From NCBI RefSeq assembly GCF_002196855.1, contig NZ_NIPW01000006.1, forward strand, positions 124,001 through 188,000: a stretch of 64,000 nt of DNA. Reading direction: 5' to 3'. Source of the DNA: Haematobacter genomosp. 1 (lineage in GTDB: Bacteria; Pseudomonadota; Alphaproteobacteria; Rhodobacterales; Rhodobacteraceae). Positions 30,172 to 39,927 of the stretch are shown piece by piece (the stretch's first letter is position 1; each line of letters begins with the position of its first letter). The notes under the pieces were generated by a model, which had not been told where the DNA came from, searched no databases, and saw only the letters and a program-made list of their open reading frames with translations. The position numbers and the translations under genes were made by a program.

Positions 30172-31080
30172 ATGAGCGAATGGCTCGTCAGCATCGCGGG
30201 AACGCCGCTCGGCCAGGAGATCTCCATGGGGCTCGCGCTTCTGGCCGCGCTCCTCCATGCGGTGTTCGGCGCGTTGCAGAAGGGGCAGCGGGCGGACCCG
30301 TGGAAATCGCGCGCGGTGATCGACCTGACGGCGGCGGCCATGGCCGCGCCCTTTGCGCTGTTCGTCGTGCCATGGCCTGAGCCGCACATGTGGCCGATCT
30401 TCGCGGGGGTGCTGGTCATTCACCTCGCCTACAAGTTCCTGCAGGCGGCGACCTATGCCCGCGGCGCCTATACGGTCGTCTATCCGGTGGTGCGGGGCGC
30501 AGCGCCGCTCTTTGCGGTGCTCGGGGCCTATCTGTTCTTCGGGGAGGTCTTCGCGCCCTTGCAGTTCGCAGGCGTTCTGGTGCTGGTGGGGGCGATCTTC
30601 GGGCTTGCCTTCTACAACCTGCGGACGATCGTCCTGAACCGCGAAACGCTGGTGTCCGCCCTGGGCTTTGCCGTGGCGACGGGCGGGTTCGTCGCGCTTT
30701 ACACCACCTATGACGCCTTCGGGATCCGCTCCACCGCCGATCCCTTCACCTTTCTGGCGTGGTTCTTTCTGATCGACGGGCTGAGCTTCCCGCTCGTCAT
30801 CCGGCGCAGGTGGTATCCCATCCGGCCCGGAGAGGCCCGCTCGCTCATCAGGCTCGGCCTGATCGGGGCGGTGACGGCGTTCTTCAGCTTTGGCGCCATC
30901 ATGATCGCCACGCGGATCGGCGATGTCGGGCAGGCGGCGGTGCTCCGGGAGACATCGACCGCCTTCGCCGCGCTGATCGGATGGCTGATGCTCGGCGAGA
31001 AGGTCGGGCCGGCGCGCACGGCGCTCATGCTGCTTATCGCCGCAGGTGCCGTGCTTGTGCAGGTGGGGGCGGTGCATTGA
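30172..31080 (+). CDS. DMT superfamily (EamA-type) transporter
   Basis: A 302-residue inner-membrane protein with about ten spans and two EamA repeats. The first repeat ends in YLFFGEVFAPLQFAGVLVLVG and the second in WLMLGEKVGPARTALMLLI, where the GE pair before the last helix is the EamA mark. It is likely a metabolite exporter of unknown substrate. ATG 30172 is the first start not lying over the MgtC gene. It precedes the YciB gene by 52 bases in a probable operon. Confidence 0.88.
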   Translation: MSEWLVSIAGTPLGQEISMGLALLAALLHAVFGALQKGQRADPWKSRAVIDLTAAAMAAPFALFVVPWPEPHMWPIFAGVLVIHLAYKFLQAATYARGAYTVVYPVVRGAAPLFAVLGAYLFFGEVFAPLQFAGVLVLVGAIFGLAFYNLRTIVLNRETLVSALGFAVATGGFVALYTTYDAFGIRSTADPFTFLAWFFLIDGLSFPLVIRRRWYPIRPGEARSLIRLGLIGAVTAFFSFGAIMIATRIGDVGQAAVLRETSTAFAALIGWLMLGEKVGPARTALMLLIAAGAVLVQVGAVH

Positions 31081-31132
31081 CGTTGCATTGCCCCGCCCGA
31101 ACGCGCAATTTGCCGCCCGAACGGAGGTGCCG

Positions 31133-31741
31133 ATGGCTGTGAGAAAGATCAACCCGTGGCTGAAGCTCGCGCTGGAGCTTGGGCCGGTGCTGCTGTTCTT
31201 CGTGGGCTACATGCGGATCAAGGACCAGAGTTTCGTCATCGGCGGCACGTCCTATGACGGCTTCATCCTGATGACGGCGGCCTTCATCCCGGTGATGATC
31301 GTCTGCACGGCGATCCTCTGGGCGCTGACGGGGCATCTGTCGCGGATGCAGGTGCTGACGCTGGTGCTGGTGACCGTGTTCGGCGGGCTGTCGGTCTGGC
31401 TGAACGACGAGCGGTTCTTCAAGATGAAGCTCACCATCATCTACCTGCTGTTCGCGGGTGTGCTGGGGGTGGGGCTGTTGCAGGGCAAATCCTACCTCCG
31501 CTTCCTGATGGATGAGGTGGTGCCGATGCGGGAGGAGGGTTGGATGATCCTCACCCGCCGCGTCTTCGTGTTCTTCCTGCTCATCGCGGTCGCGAACGAG
31601 GTGATCTGGCGGATGCTTTCCACCGAGGTCTGGGTGAACTTCAAGACCTTCGGCCTGACGCTCGCGGTCTTTGCCTTCTTCATCACGCAGGGCAAGCTGT
31701 TCGAGCGTTACGCGGTGCGGGAGGAAGAGCCGGGGGAGTGA
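31133..31741 (+). CDS. YciB/IspZ family inner-membrane protein
   Basis: A 202-residue protein with five or six spans. LALELGPVLLFFVGY, WLNDERFFKMKLTIIYLLFA and the W-x-x-FKTFG...FFITQG C-terminus identify the intracellular septation protein A/YciB family, implicated in envelope integrity and division in other bacteria. ATG 31133 has ACGGAGG seven bases upstream. The order ftsY, EamA transporter, yciB is familiar in Rhodobacterales. Confidence 0.93.
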   Translation: MAVRKINPWLKLALELGPVLLFFVGYMRIKDQSFVIGGTSYDGFILMTAAFIPVMIVCTAILWALTGHLSRMQVLTLVLVTVFGGLSVWLNDERFFKMKLTIIYLLFAGVLGVGLLQGKSYLRFLMDEVVPMREEGWMILTRRVFVFFLLIAVANEVIWRMLSTEVWVNFKTFGLTLAVFAFFITQGKLFERYAVREEEPGE

Positions 31742-31752
31742 TCCCGGCCCTC

Positions 31753-31856
31753 TGATCGCCGCTCAGTTCCCCGGCCCTCTCATACTCGGCCTTCAGATCC
31801 GCGGCCCGCTGATCGCCAGCGCTGTGATACTCGGCCCCCAGATCCCCGGCCGCGGA
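31753..31856. repeat. Imperfect tandem duplication of about 50 bp
   Basis: Two units share TGATCGCC, then ATACTCGGCC, CAGATCC and CGGCC in the same order (31753-31809 and 31810-31856). They fill the gap between yciB and the convergent transferase gene. Confidence 0.6.
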
Positions 31857-31860
31857 AGGG

Positions 31861-32568
31861 TCAGTCGCGCTTGCCGAACAGCACTTGTTGCGCCTTGCGG
31901 TCCTGCGCGATGTCGGTCTTCCGGTCGGCGGCGATGGCGCGGCCGGCCTTCACGGCGGGCCGCTTGCCCACGGTCTCCAGCCAGCGGGCGAGGTTCGGCT
32001 TGTCGTCCAGCGTCTGCTGCTGGCCTTCCCAGCCGATGGCCCAGGGCCAGATCGCCATGTCGGCGATGGAGAAGAAATCCCCCGCCACGAATTCCGCCTT
32101 GGCCAGTTGGCGGTCCAGCACGCCGTAAAGCCGCGCGACCTCCTTGCGATAGCGGTCCTTAGCATAGGGCAGGTCGTTCGGCGGATCCATGGAGGGGGCG
32201 TATTTCAGGAAGTGATGCGCCTGACCCGCCATCGGGCCGAGTCCTCCGACCTGCCAGAACAGCCATTCGTCAACGGTCAGCCTGTCCCGCTCCGTCGTGC
32301 CGTAGAACTTGCCGGTCTTGCGGGCGAGGTATTGCAGGATCGCACCGGATTCGAACACGGACACGGGTTTTCCGTCCGGCCCGTCCTCATCGATGATGGC
32401 GGGCATCTTGTTGTTGGGGGAGATCTCCAGGAACTCCGGCTTGAACTGGTCCCCTGCGCCGATGTTCACGGTCTTGACCACATAGGGCAGGTCCATCTCC
32501 TCCAGCGCGATGGAAATCTTCCAGCCGTTGGGGGTGGGCCAGTAGAAGAGTTGGATCGGTCCCGGCAT
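31861..32568 (-). CDS. Glutathione S-transferase, YghU/YfcG (disulfide oxidoreductase) type
   Basis: A 235-residue GST. The thioredoxin-like N-domain starts IQLFYWPTPNGWKISIALEE, where T-P-N-G-W-K is the signature of the Nu-class (YghU/YfcG) proteins that reduce disulfides with two glutathiones. ESGAILQYLA is the glutathione-binding SNAIL-type segment. The C-domain includes FFSIADMAIWPW. It should act in cytoplasmic thiol maintenance. It is divergent from metZ. Confidence 0.93.
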   Translation of the reverse strand: MPGPIQLFYWPTPNGWKISIALEEMDLPYVVKTVNIGAGDQFKPEFLEISPNNKMPAIIDEDGPDGKPVSVFESGAILQYLARKTGKFYGTTERDRLTVDEWLFWQVGGLGPMAGQAHHFLKYAPSMDPPNDLPYAKDRYRKEVARLYGVLDRQLAKAEFVAGDFFSIADMAIWPWAIGWEGQQQTLDDKPNLARWLETVGKRPAVKAGRAIAADRKTDIAQDRKAQQVLFGKRD

Positions 32569-32641
32569 GACTCACGCTCCTTTTTCGATTCGAGAATGTT
32601 TGCGCGCGCCGTCTATCCGATGCAAGCCCGCCCGGCAGGTG

Positions 32642-32670
32642 TTGACGTCGCAGCCGGGGAGGCTTATCCG
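32642..32670 (+). promoter_or_regulatory. Sigma-70-type promoter of metZ
   Basis: TTGACG (32642-32647), a 17-bp spacer and TATCCG (32665-32670). The expected transcription start, about 32677, falls where the riboswitch begins, which supports the call. Confidence 0.65.
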
Positions 32671-32672
32671 AA

Positions 32673-32729
32673 CGGGCGTGGCGATTTGTTACCGGATTGC
32701 GGGCCACGTTAAACAAGCCGCTAAAGAGG
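32673..32729 (+). promoter_or_regulatory. SAM-II riboswitch
   Basis: The conserved core is visible: CGTGGCGATTTG (32677-32688), CCGGATTGC, GCCACGTTAAACAA (32703-32716) and GCTAAAGAG. Helix P1 is CGTGGC (32677-32682) with GCCACG (32703-32708); the downstream GCTAAAGAG pairs back into the first loop as the H-type pseudoknot. SAM-II binds S-adenosylmethionine and typically lowers expression of the following methionine gene. It ends about 70 bases before the metZ start. Confidence 0.93.
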
Positions 32730-32800
32730 TGTAGGTCATCCGCGGATCCGCTCCCGGTCTCCGACACCCGTTCCGGGCGAGAGACGTGGAGACGTGAAGA

Positions 32801-33979
32801 ATGAACAACTGGAACAGCCGCACGAAACTGGTTCACGCGGGCACCCGGCGTAGCCAGTATGGCGAGGTCGCCGAGGCCATCTTCCTGACGCAGGGCTTCG
32901 TTTACGACAGTGCCGAACAGGCGGAAGCGCGGTTCATCGAAACCGGGCCGGACGAGTTCATCTATGCCCGCTATGGCAACCCGACCGTGCGGATGCTGGA
33001 GGAACGGATGGCCGCGACGGAGGGGACGGAGGACGCCTTCGCCACCGCTTCGGGGATGGCCGCGGTCAACGGCGCGCTGGTGTCGCTGCTCAAGGCGGGG
33101 GATCATGTCGTGGCGGCGCGGCAGCTTTTCGGCTCCTGCCTCTATATCCTCAACAACGTTCTCGGTCGTTACGGGGTGGAGGTCACCCTGGTCGATGGCA
33201 CGAACCTTGCGGAATGGGAGGCCGCAGTGCGTCCCGGAACGAAGGCCGTGTTCTTCGAATCCGTCTCCAACCCGACACTCGAGGTCATGGATATCGCCGG
33301 TATCGCCCGGATCGCGCATCGCGTGGGGGCGCTGGTCGTGGTGGACAACGTCTTTGCCACGCCGCTCGAGTCGCGGGCCGTGGCGCTCGGGGCGGATGCC
33401 GTCGTTTACTCCACCACCAAGCATGTGGACGGGCAGGGGCGCTGTCTGGGCGGCATGATCCTCGGTTCCAAGGAGTTCATCCGCAAGACGGTGGAGCCTT
33501 ACCTGAAGCATACGGGCGGCGCGATGAGCCCGTTCAACGCCTGGGTGATGCTCAAGGGGATCGAGACGCTGGACCTTCGTGTGCGCGCCGCCGCCGACTC
33601 CGCCAGGGCGATCGCCGAGGCGGTCCAGGGGCACGGCAAGCTGGCCCATGTGATCTACCCCGGCCTTGCCGATCATGCGCAACATGCGCTCGCCGCACGG
33701 CAGATGCCGAATGGCGGTACGCTCCTGGCGCTCGACCTGAAGGGCGGGAAGGAGGCGGCGTTCCGTTTCCTCAACGCGCTGAAGATCTTCACGATCACCA
33801 ACAATCTCGGTGATTCCAAGAGCCTTGTGACGCATCCGGCAACGACCACCCATTCCAGCCTGACCGATGAGGCGCGTGCTGTCGCGGGTATCGGGCCGGG
33901 GCTGGTGCGGGTGAGCATCGGGCTGGAGGATACGCAGGACCTGATCGAAGATGTCATGAAGGCACTGGAAGCGGCCTGA
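32801..33979 (+). CDS. metZ: O-succinylhomoserine sulfhydrylase
   Basis: A PLP enzyme that makes homocysteine directly from an O-acylhomoserine and sulfide. The 392 residues start with NNWNSRTKLVHAGTRRSQYG, the usual MetZ N-terminus. YARYGNPT holds the phosphate loop, VYSTTKHVDGQG the PLP lysine, and NLGDSKSLVTHPATTTH the C-domain. It is shorter than MetY at 25515, as expected. A promoter and SAM-II riboswitch stand upstream, so it should be repressed when SAM is plentiful. Confidence 0.95.
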   Translation: MNNWNSRTKLVHAGTRRSQYGEVAEAIFLTQGFVYDSAEQAEARFIETGPDEFIYARYGNPTVRMLEERMAATEGTEDAFATASGMAAVNGALVSLLKAGDHVVAARQLFGSCLYILNNVLGRYGVEVTLVDGTNLAEWEAAVRPGTKAVFFESVSNPTLEVMDIAGIARIAHRVGALVVVDNVFATPLESRAVALGADAVVYSTTKHVDGQGRCLGGMILGSKEFIRKTVEPYLKHTGGAMSPFNAWVMLKGIETLDLRVRAAADSARAIAEAVQGHGKLAHVIYPGLADHAQHALAARQMPNGGTLLALDLKGGKEAAFRFLNALKIFTITNNLGDSKSLVTHPATTTHSSLTDEARAVAGIGPGLVRVSIGLEDTQDLIEDVMKALEAA

Positions 33980-34038
33980 TACGACCTTGGTATGGGGGTG
34001 GGCCGGGCTGGAAATCGGCCTGCCCGCGCCCCATTTTG

Positions 34039-34079
34039 CTGACACGGGAAAGGCCCGCAGCCGATGCTGCGCGTGTCAG
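34039..34079 (+). other. Two-tier stem-loop between metZ and folE2
   Basis: Outer stem CTGACACG (34039-34046) / CGTGTCAG (34072-34079), inner stem GCAGC / GCTGC with loop CGAT, and an asymmetric internal loop GGAAAGGCCC. No T-run follows. It may be a metZ terminator-like hairpin or a leader element of folE2, whose start is 66 bases on. Confidence 0.5.
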
Positions 34080-34144
34080 ACCTTATGCCAGAACAGACGC
34101 CAGCGCGGGCCCCGCGCGCCGAGACAACGATCCGGAGCCACAGG

Positions 34145-35251
<1,107 letters not shown>

Positions 35252-35587
35252 GGCTTTCCTGCCGTCCTGCCCCCCCGCCGCGCATGGGCAAGCCGCTTCC
35301 CGAGGCGCTGCGATGGCCATCGGCCGATGCGAGCCCGCCTGTGCCAGCCCTGCTGCGTCCAAGGCACAGCCATCGGGCCGTTTTCCGGGTAGCGCCTTCC
35401 TCCACCGCGGCAGGTCGCCGGCTTCGGGCCGGCGTTTTCACCGCGTCGAAGTCACGGCTTCTTACAAAACCCGCCACGCCTCCGCTTCCCGGCCGGACAC
35501 CGGCCTCCGGCCATCACAGCCTGACCGCTGACCGCTGACCGCGACGACTGGTCTTGACAGCGGGCGCGCCTCCGGGAAGCTACGGCC
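35252..35587. other. 336-base gap after folE2
   Basis: No credible gene. It contains a GC-rich terminator-like hairpin at 35416-35438 and three head-to-tail TGACCGC heptamers at 35521-35541 just before trkH. A short RNA gene ending at the hairpin cannot be excluded, but nothing specific supports one. Confidence 0.5.
35416..35438 (+). terminator. Intrinsic terminator-like hairpin
   Basis: CGCCGGC / GCCGGCG with loop TTCGG is followed by TTTT. It lies 165 bases past the folE2 stop. Confidence 0.7.
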
Positions 35588-37036
35588 ATGCTGGACGTGC
35601 GACCTGTCGGATACATCATCGGTCTGCTGGTCGCCGTCATTGGACTGGCGATGCTTGCGCCGCTTGCGCTGGAGGTGGCGCTCCGCACGCCGCACTGGCG
35701 GCCGTTCGCGGAGGGCGCGATTGTCACCGTCCTCACCGGCGCTCTCGTGGCGCTTGCCTGCCGGGGAGAGAGCCGGCATGGCCTCACGATACGCCAGTCT
35801 TTTCTGCTCACTACGGGGACGTGGATCGTGCTGCCGTTCTTTGGTGCGCTGCCGCTGATGATCGGCGCACCCCATGCGAACCTGACGGATGCCTATTTCG
35901 AGGCGATGTCCGGCTTCACCACCACGGGCACCACGGTTTTCGTCGGGCTGGATGATCTGCCGCAGGGCACGAACCTGTGGCGGGCGATGATGAACGGCAT
36001 GGGCGGGCTCGGCATCGTCATCGTGGCGATGATCTTCCTGCCGGTGATGCGCGTGGGGGGCATGCAGTTCTTCCGCTCCGAAGGGTTCGACACGCTGGGC
36101 AAGGTCTTGCCGCGGGCCATCGACATCGCGGGCGCACTTCTGCGGCTTTACATCGTGCTGACGGTCACTTTCATCGTGATCTTCCGCATGCTAGGCCTTT
36201 CGGCCTATGATGCGACGGTGATGGCGCTGTCCTCCGTTTCCACAGGCGGATTTTCCAGCTACGACGACAGCTTCGCGCGCTTTGGCCCGGGGCCGCAATG
36301 GGCGGCGGTGGTGTTCATGATCATCGCCTCCACCCCGTTCATCCGCTACATCCAGCTCGTCCGGGGGGATCCGACGCCGCTCTGGCGGGACGTGCAGGTC
36401 CGGGCCTATCTCCGCTGGCTGTTCTACGCGGTGATGCTGGTCTTTCTGTATCGCACGCTGGTCTCCGGCGCGCCCGTTGTTCAGACGTTGCAGGAGAGTG
36501 CCTTCAACGTGGTGTCGCTGTTCTCCGGCACGGGTCTGACGACGGCGGATGCCTCCAGTTGGGGGCAGTTTCCGTTGACGGTGGTCATTCTGGCGGGGCT
36601 GGTCGGGGGGTGCACATCCTCCACCGGCTGTTCGATCAAGGTGTTCCGCTTCCTGATCCTCTTTCAGGCAATCCGCAGCCAGATCCTGCGGATCAACTCC
36701 CCCCATGCGATGCATCCCGTCCGGTTGGAGGGACGGGTGGTGGATTCGGATGTGCTGAATTCGGTGATCCTGTTCTTCACCATATTCATGCTGAGCCTCG
36801 GCGTGCTGACGCTTGGCCTGTCGGTCTGCGGGCTGCATTTCCGCACCGCCATGACGGCCGCCTGGACGGCAATCGCCAATGTCGGCACCGTCTATGGGCC
36901 GGAGGTGGAGGCCAGCGGGGCGGTGGCGGGTTTCCCGCGCACCGCGAAATGGCTGATGACCTTCGGAATGTTGCTCGGGCGGCTGGAGCTTATCGCGGTA
37001 TTCGTGCTGCTGATGCCCCGCTTCTGGCGCGGCTAG
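35588..37036 (+). CDS. trkH: TrkH family potassium uptake protein
   Basis: The membrane channel part of the Trk K+ uptake system. It has 482 residues and the fourfold M1-P-M2 layout. Selectivity-filter-like segments are SGFTTTGTTV, SSVSTGGFSS, FSGTGLTTADA and AIANVGTVYG. STGCSIKVFRFLILFQA includes the Lys-containing intramembrane loop. No trkA is adjacent, so the cytoplasmic regulator must be elsewhere. Its TAG stop lies in the CTAG that opens repeat copy B. Confidence 0.95.
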   Translation: MLDVRPVGYIIGLLVAVIGLAMLAPLALEVALRTPHWRPFAEGAIVTVLTGALVALACRGESRHGLTIRQSFLLTTGTWIVLPFFGALPLMIGAPHANLTDAYFEAMSGFTTTGTTVFVGLDDLPQGTNLWRAMMNGMGGLGIVIVAMIFLPVMRVGGMQFFRSEGFDTLGKVLPRAIDIAGALLRLYIVLTVTFIVIFRMLGLSAYDATVMALSSVSTGGFSSYDDSFARFGPGPQWAAVVFMIIASTPFIRYIQLVRGDPTPLWRDVQVRAYLRWLFYAVMLVFLYRTLVSGAPVVQTLQESAFNVVSLFSGTGLTTADASSWGQFPLTVVILAGLVGGCTSSTGCSIKVFRFLILFQAIRSQILRINSPHAMHPVRLEGRVVDSDVLNSVILFFTIFMLSLGVLTLGLSVCGLHFRTAMTAAWTAIANVGTVYGPEVEASGAVAGFPRTAKWLMTFGMLLGRLELIAVFVLLMPRFWRG

Positions 37037-37199
37037 CAGGGTGCTGAAAAGGGTTCCGAGTTTGCTCCTGGGCGGAGATCCTTCCTACATGGGTGAAGAT
37101 CTCCCCGGAAACCGCAGGTCTTGGCTCGTGCCCGGACCGATTTTCTGCTTCTCAGCGCAGGGCCGGGTGAACCCACGACTTTTTCCAGCAGCCTGCTAG
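37033..37199 (-). repeat. Dispersed intergenic element, copy B, bounded by CTAG
   Basis: A 167-bp element whose ends, CTAGCAGGGTGCTGAAAA at the left and the complement of CTAGCAGGCTGCTGGAAAA at the right, are inverted repeats beginning with CTAG. Its interior is mostly unlike copies A, C and D except for an AAAATCGG block on the minus strand. An internal hairpin GGAGATC / GATCTCC is present. The CTAG at each end carries the TAG stop codon of the gene entering from that side. Confidence 0.7.
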
Positions 37200-38854
37200 T
37201 TCCAGCAGGCGATGCGGAGCGTGATCGCGCGGGCCAGCGTGGCCAGCGCCTCCGGCTCCAGCGTAACCGGCGAGGCGGCGCCTTCCAGCGGCAGATCGCG
37301 GGCAGGGATGGCGCGTGCGACGGCCCCCGGCCCGCTCGCGGGCAGCAGCATTCCCAGGATGCCACCCGTCCGGTCGAGCACCGGCCCGCCCGCGTCCCCG
37401 GGCGTCGTGCGGAGGGCCAGCCGCGCCCGCCCATCCGTCTCGCCGTTGTAGCGCCCCTTGAGGATCGCAGCCCGCGCCCCGCCCGGCGTCGCCCCATAGC
37501 CCGCCGCGACGATCTCTCCGCTTCCCAGCGGCTTCAGCGGCGCGCCCGCAGGCGGGGCGACGGGGCCGGGTGCCATCTGGCCCTCCGGCCGCAGAATGGT
37601 GAGCTCGCCGCGCTGTTCCTCAACCACCATCGTAGCCGGGGCTAAGCCCTCCGCCGCCGCGGTGATCCGGGTGCAGCCGGCCACGGCCTCCGTGACGGTC
37701 GCCACACGCCCTGCCGCATCGAGCCGGAAGCCGGTGGCACGGCGCGTGGGCCTGCCGATGTCCACCCCGGCCAGCAGGGCCGCGCGATCCGCTTCGCCCA
37801 TCCTGCCCGCCGTGGGGTCCAATGCGCGGCCGGGCAGGGGGTGGAAGCTGCGCCGGATTTCCGCCACGACACGCTTCATTTCCGCCTCCCGGTCCAGCGG
37901 CCAGACCGCGATCCAGCCCTTGATGACATCGCCTTCGAGCCGGGCCTCTCCTTCCGCCGCGCGGCTGCCGTCTCTTGCGCTGAGGGTGAACCCCTCCGGT
38001 CCGAAGCTGTTCAGGCGCCCACCGGGAAGGGCGAGGGTCTCTGTCGCCTCGAAGGTGCGTGTCAGCGGGCCGTCCGGTGCGGAGATGAGCAGCACCTCCA
38101 CCCCGTCGTCGCCCGCATAGCGTACGAAGGGCGGCTCATAACCCCGGAACGCCAAAAGCCCGAGCGGCAGGGTAACGCGGATCCCGGAGGGGCCTTCGGT
38201 GACCTCCGTCATGCCGAGATGGGCCACCTGCGCGCGGTAGCGGGCCACAAGGGCCGCACGGCTTTCGGGGCCGGGCGAGCCTGTCTCCGGCTCTCCGTTC
38301 AGGCGCTGCCATGCGGAAAGGGCGGCCCGTGTGCCGGAACCGAAAGCCCCGTCGATCCTACCGTCATAAAGGCCGAGCCATGCCAGCGCCGTCTGCGTCT
38401 CCCTGCGTTCCTCCAGCGAAAGCTGGCTCTCCGCCCGCCGCGCGCTATCGGGGCCGGTCGGAGCGGTGGGCGCCGCCGGGCGGCGTGGCGGACTGGCGGC
38501 GAGCATTGCCTGCGCCTCGGCCCGTACGCCCTGCGGCCAGAAGCGCGCGCCATAGGCCGCACCGCGCATCAGGTAGCTGTCATGCGGAACCCGGCCTTCG
38601 CCCTGCAGCTCCGCCAGCCGCTTCTCCGCCTCCGCGCGGGAAAACGGTCCGATGGCAAGCGCGTGCCAGCCGGTGGGCAGCAGGAAGCCGGCCAGATCGG
38701 GAAACTCCCGCTGCCAAAGATGCGCCCGATCCAGTGCCTCCGCCTCGGCCGGGCGGGCCTCGATCTGGATCCATACCGCATCCTCGGCCCGGGCGGGTTG
38801 GCCCAGCACGAGAGCGAGAGCGATAACCCATGCCGCCACCACAAAAATCCGCAT
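37196..38854 (-). CDS. Secreted SPOR-like/peptidoglycan-binding protein with inactive trypsin-like domain
   Basis: A 552-residue exported protein. The signal peptide ends near ARA (residue 23). Residues 26-100 look SPOR-like, 150-185 form a PG_binding_1-type domain (WLGLYDGRIDGAFGSGTRAAL), and about 365-510 form a trypsin/DegP-like domain. All three catalytic positions appear changed: TVTEAV has Glu389 for His, RGELTIL has Glu417 for Asp, and PGDAGGPVLD has Ala488 for Ser. It is therefore probably a structural or ligand-binding protein at the cell wall. ATG 38854 begins the signal peptide; upstream frame is not credible. It is divergent from glyQ. Confidence 0.78.
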   Translation of the reverse strand: MRIFVVAAWVIALALVLGQPARAEDAVWIQIEARPAEAEALDRAHLWQREFPDLAGFLLPTGWHALAIGPFSRAEAEKRLAELQGEGRVPHDSYLMRGAAYGARFWPQGVRAEAQAMLAASPPRRPAAPTAPTGPDSARRAESQLSLEERRETQTALAWLGLYDGRIDGAFGSGTRAALSAWQRLNGEPETGSPGPESRAALVARYRAQVAHLGMTEVTEGPSGIRVTLPLGLLAFRGYEPPFVRYAGDDGVEVLLISAPDGPLTRTFEATETLALPGGRLNSFGPEGFTLSARDGSRAAEGEARLEGDVIKGWIAVWPLDREAEMKRVVAEIRRSFHPLPGRALDPTAGRMGEADRAALLAGVDIGRPTRRATGFRLDAAGRVATVTEAVAGCTRITAAAEGLAPATMVVEEQRGELTILRPEGQMAPGPVAPPAGAPLKPLGSGEIVAAGYGATPGGARAAILKGRYNGETDGRARLALRTTPGDAGGPVLDRTGGILGMLLPASGPGAVARAIPARDLPLEGAASPVTLEPEALATLARAITLRIACWN

Positions 38855-38997
38855 CTCTGCCCCTTCTTCTGCCGTGTTCCCGGCTTTGGAGGCGACATTA
38901 GCGCGCCCGCCGCCATTTCGCATCCGCGAAAACGGGGGCTGCCGTTGACCGCCCCGCGCCCCGCGCCTATGGAGATGACGACCTTTCAGGAGGCAGC

Positions 38998-39927
38998 ATG
39001 GCACCCGCAACCACCCCCCGGAGCTTTCAGGAGATCATCCTGCGGCTTCAATCCTATTGGGCCGCGAAAGGCTGCGCGGTGTTGCAGCCCTATGACATGG
39101 AGGTCGGCGCGGGCACGTTCCACCCGGCAACCACGCTCCGCGCGCTGGGAACGAAGCCCTGGGCCGCGGCCTATGTGCAGCCCTCCCGCCGCCCGACGGA
39201 CGGCCGCTATGGTGAGAATCCGAACCGGCTTCAGCACTACTACCAGTATCAGGTGCTGATCAAACCGTCGCCGCCCGATCTTCAGGCGCTATATCTGGGC
39301 TCGCTCGATGCCATCGGCATCGACACGGCGCTCCATGACATCCGCTTCGTGGAGGATGACTGGGAAAGCCCGACGCTGGGCGCTTGGGGGCTGGGCTGGG
39401 AGGTCTGGTGCGACGGGATGGAGGTGAGCCAGTTCACCTATTTCCAGCAGGTCGGCGGCCATGACTGCAAGCCCGTTTCGGGCGAGCTGACGTATGGGCT
39501 GGAACGGCTGGCCATGTATGTCCTGGGCATCGACCACGTGATGGACATGCCCTTCAACGACCCCGCCGCGCCCATTCCGCTCAGTTATGGCGACGTGTTC
39601 CGCCAGACGGAGCAGGAATACAGCCGCTGGAACTTCGATCAGGCCGATACGGCGATGCTGCTCCGGCATTTCGAGGACGCGGAGGCGGAGTGCGAACGCA
39701 TACTCTCCGCCCCGGAGGTGGACAAGGCAGGCCGTCGGATCGTCATGGCGCATCCGGCCTATGACCAGTGCATCAAGGCCAGCCACCTGTTCAACCTGCT
39801 GGACGCCCGCGGCGTGATCTCCGTGACGGAGCGGCAGGCCTATATCGGGCGGGTGCGCGCGCTGGCCAAGAAATGTGCCGATGCCTTCGTCACGACAGAG
39901 GCGGGCGGAGCAGGGGAAGCGGCGTGA
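38998..39927 (+). CDS. glyQ: Glycyl-tRNA synthetase alpha subunit
   Basis: Catalytic subunit of the bacterial alpha2-beta2 glycyl-tRNA synthetase. It has 309 residues; the class II motifs are in [32 protein letters not shown] and the [20 protein letters not shown] stretch. [11 protein letters not shown] is motif 3-like. AGGAGG lies upstream of ATG 38998. The stop overlaps the next gene's GTG (GTGA). glyS follows one gene later. Confidence 0.98.
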   Translation: MAPATTPRSFQEIILRLQSYWAAKGCAVLQPYDMEVGAGTFHPATTLRALGTKPWAAAYVQPSRRPTDGRYGENPNRLQHYYQYQVLIKPSPPDLQALYLGSLDAIGIDTALHDIRFVEDDWESPTLGAWGLGWEVWCDGMEVSQFTYFQQVGGHDCKPVSGELTYGLERLAMYVLGIDHVMDMPFNDPAAPIPLSYGDVFRQTEQEYSRWNFDQADTAMLLRHFEDAEAECERILSAPEVDKAGRRIVMAHPAYDQCIKASHLFNLLDARGVISVTERQAYIGRVRALAKKCADAFVTTEAGGAGEAA

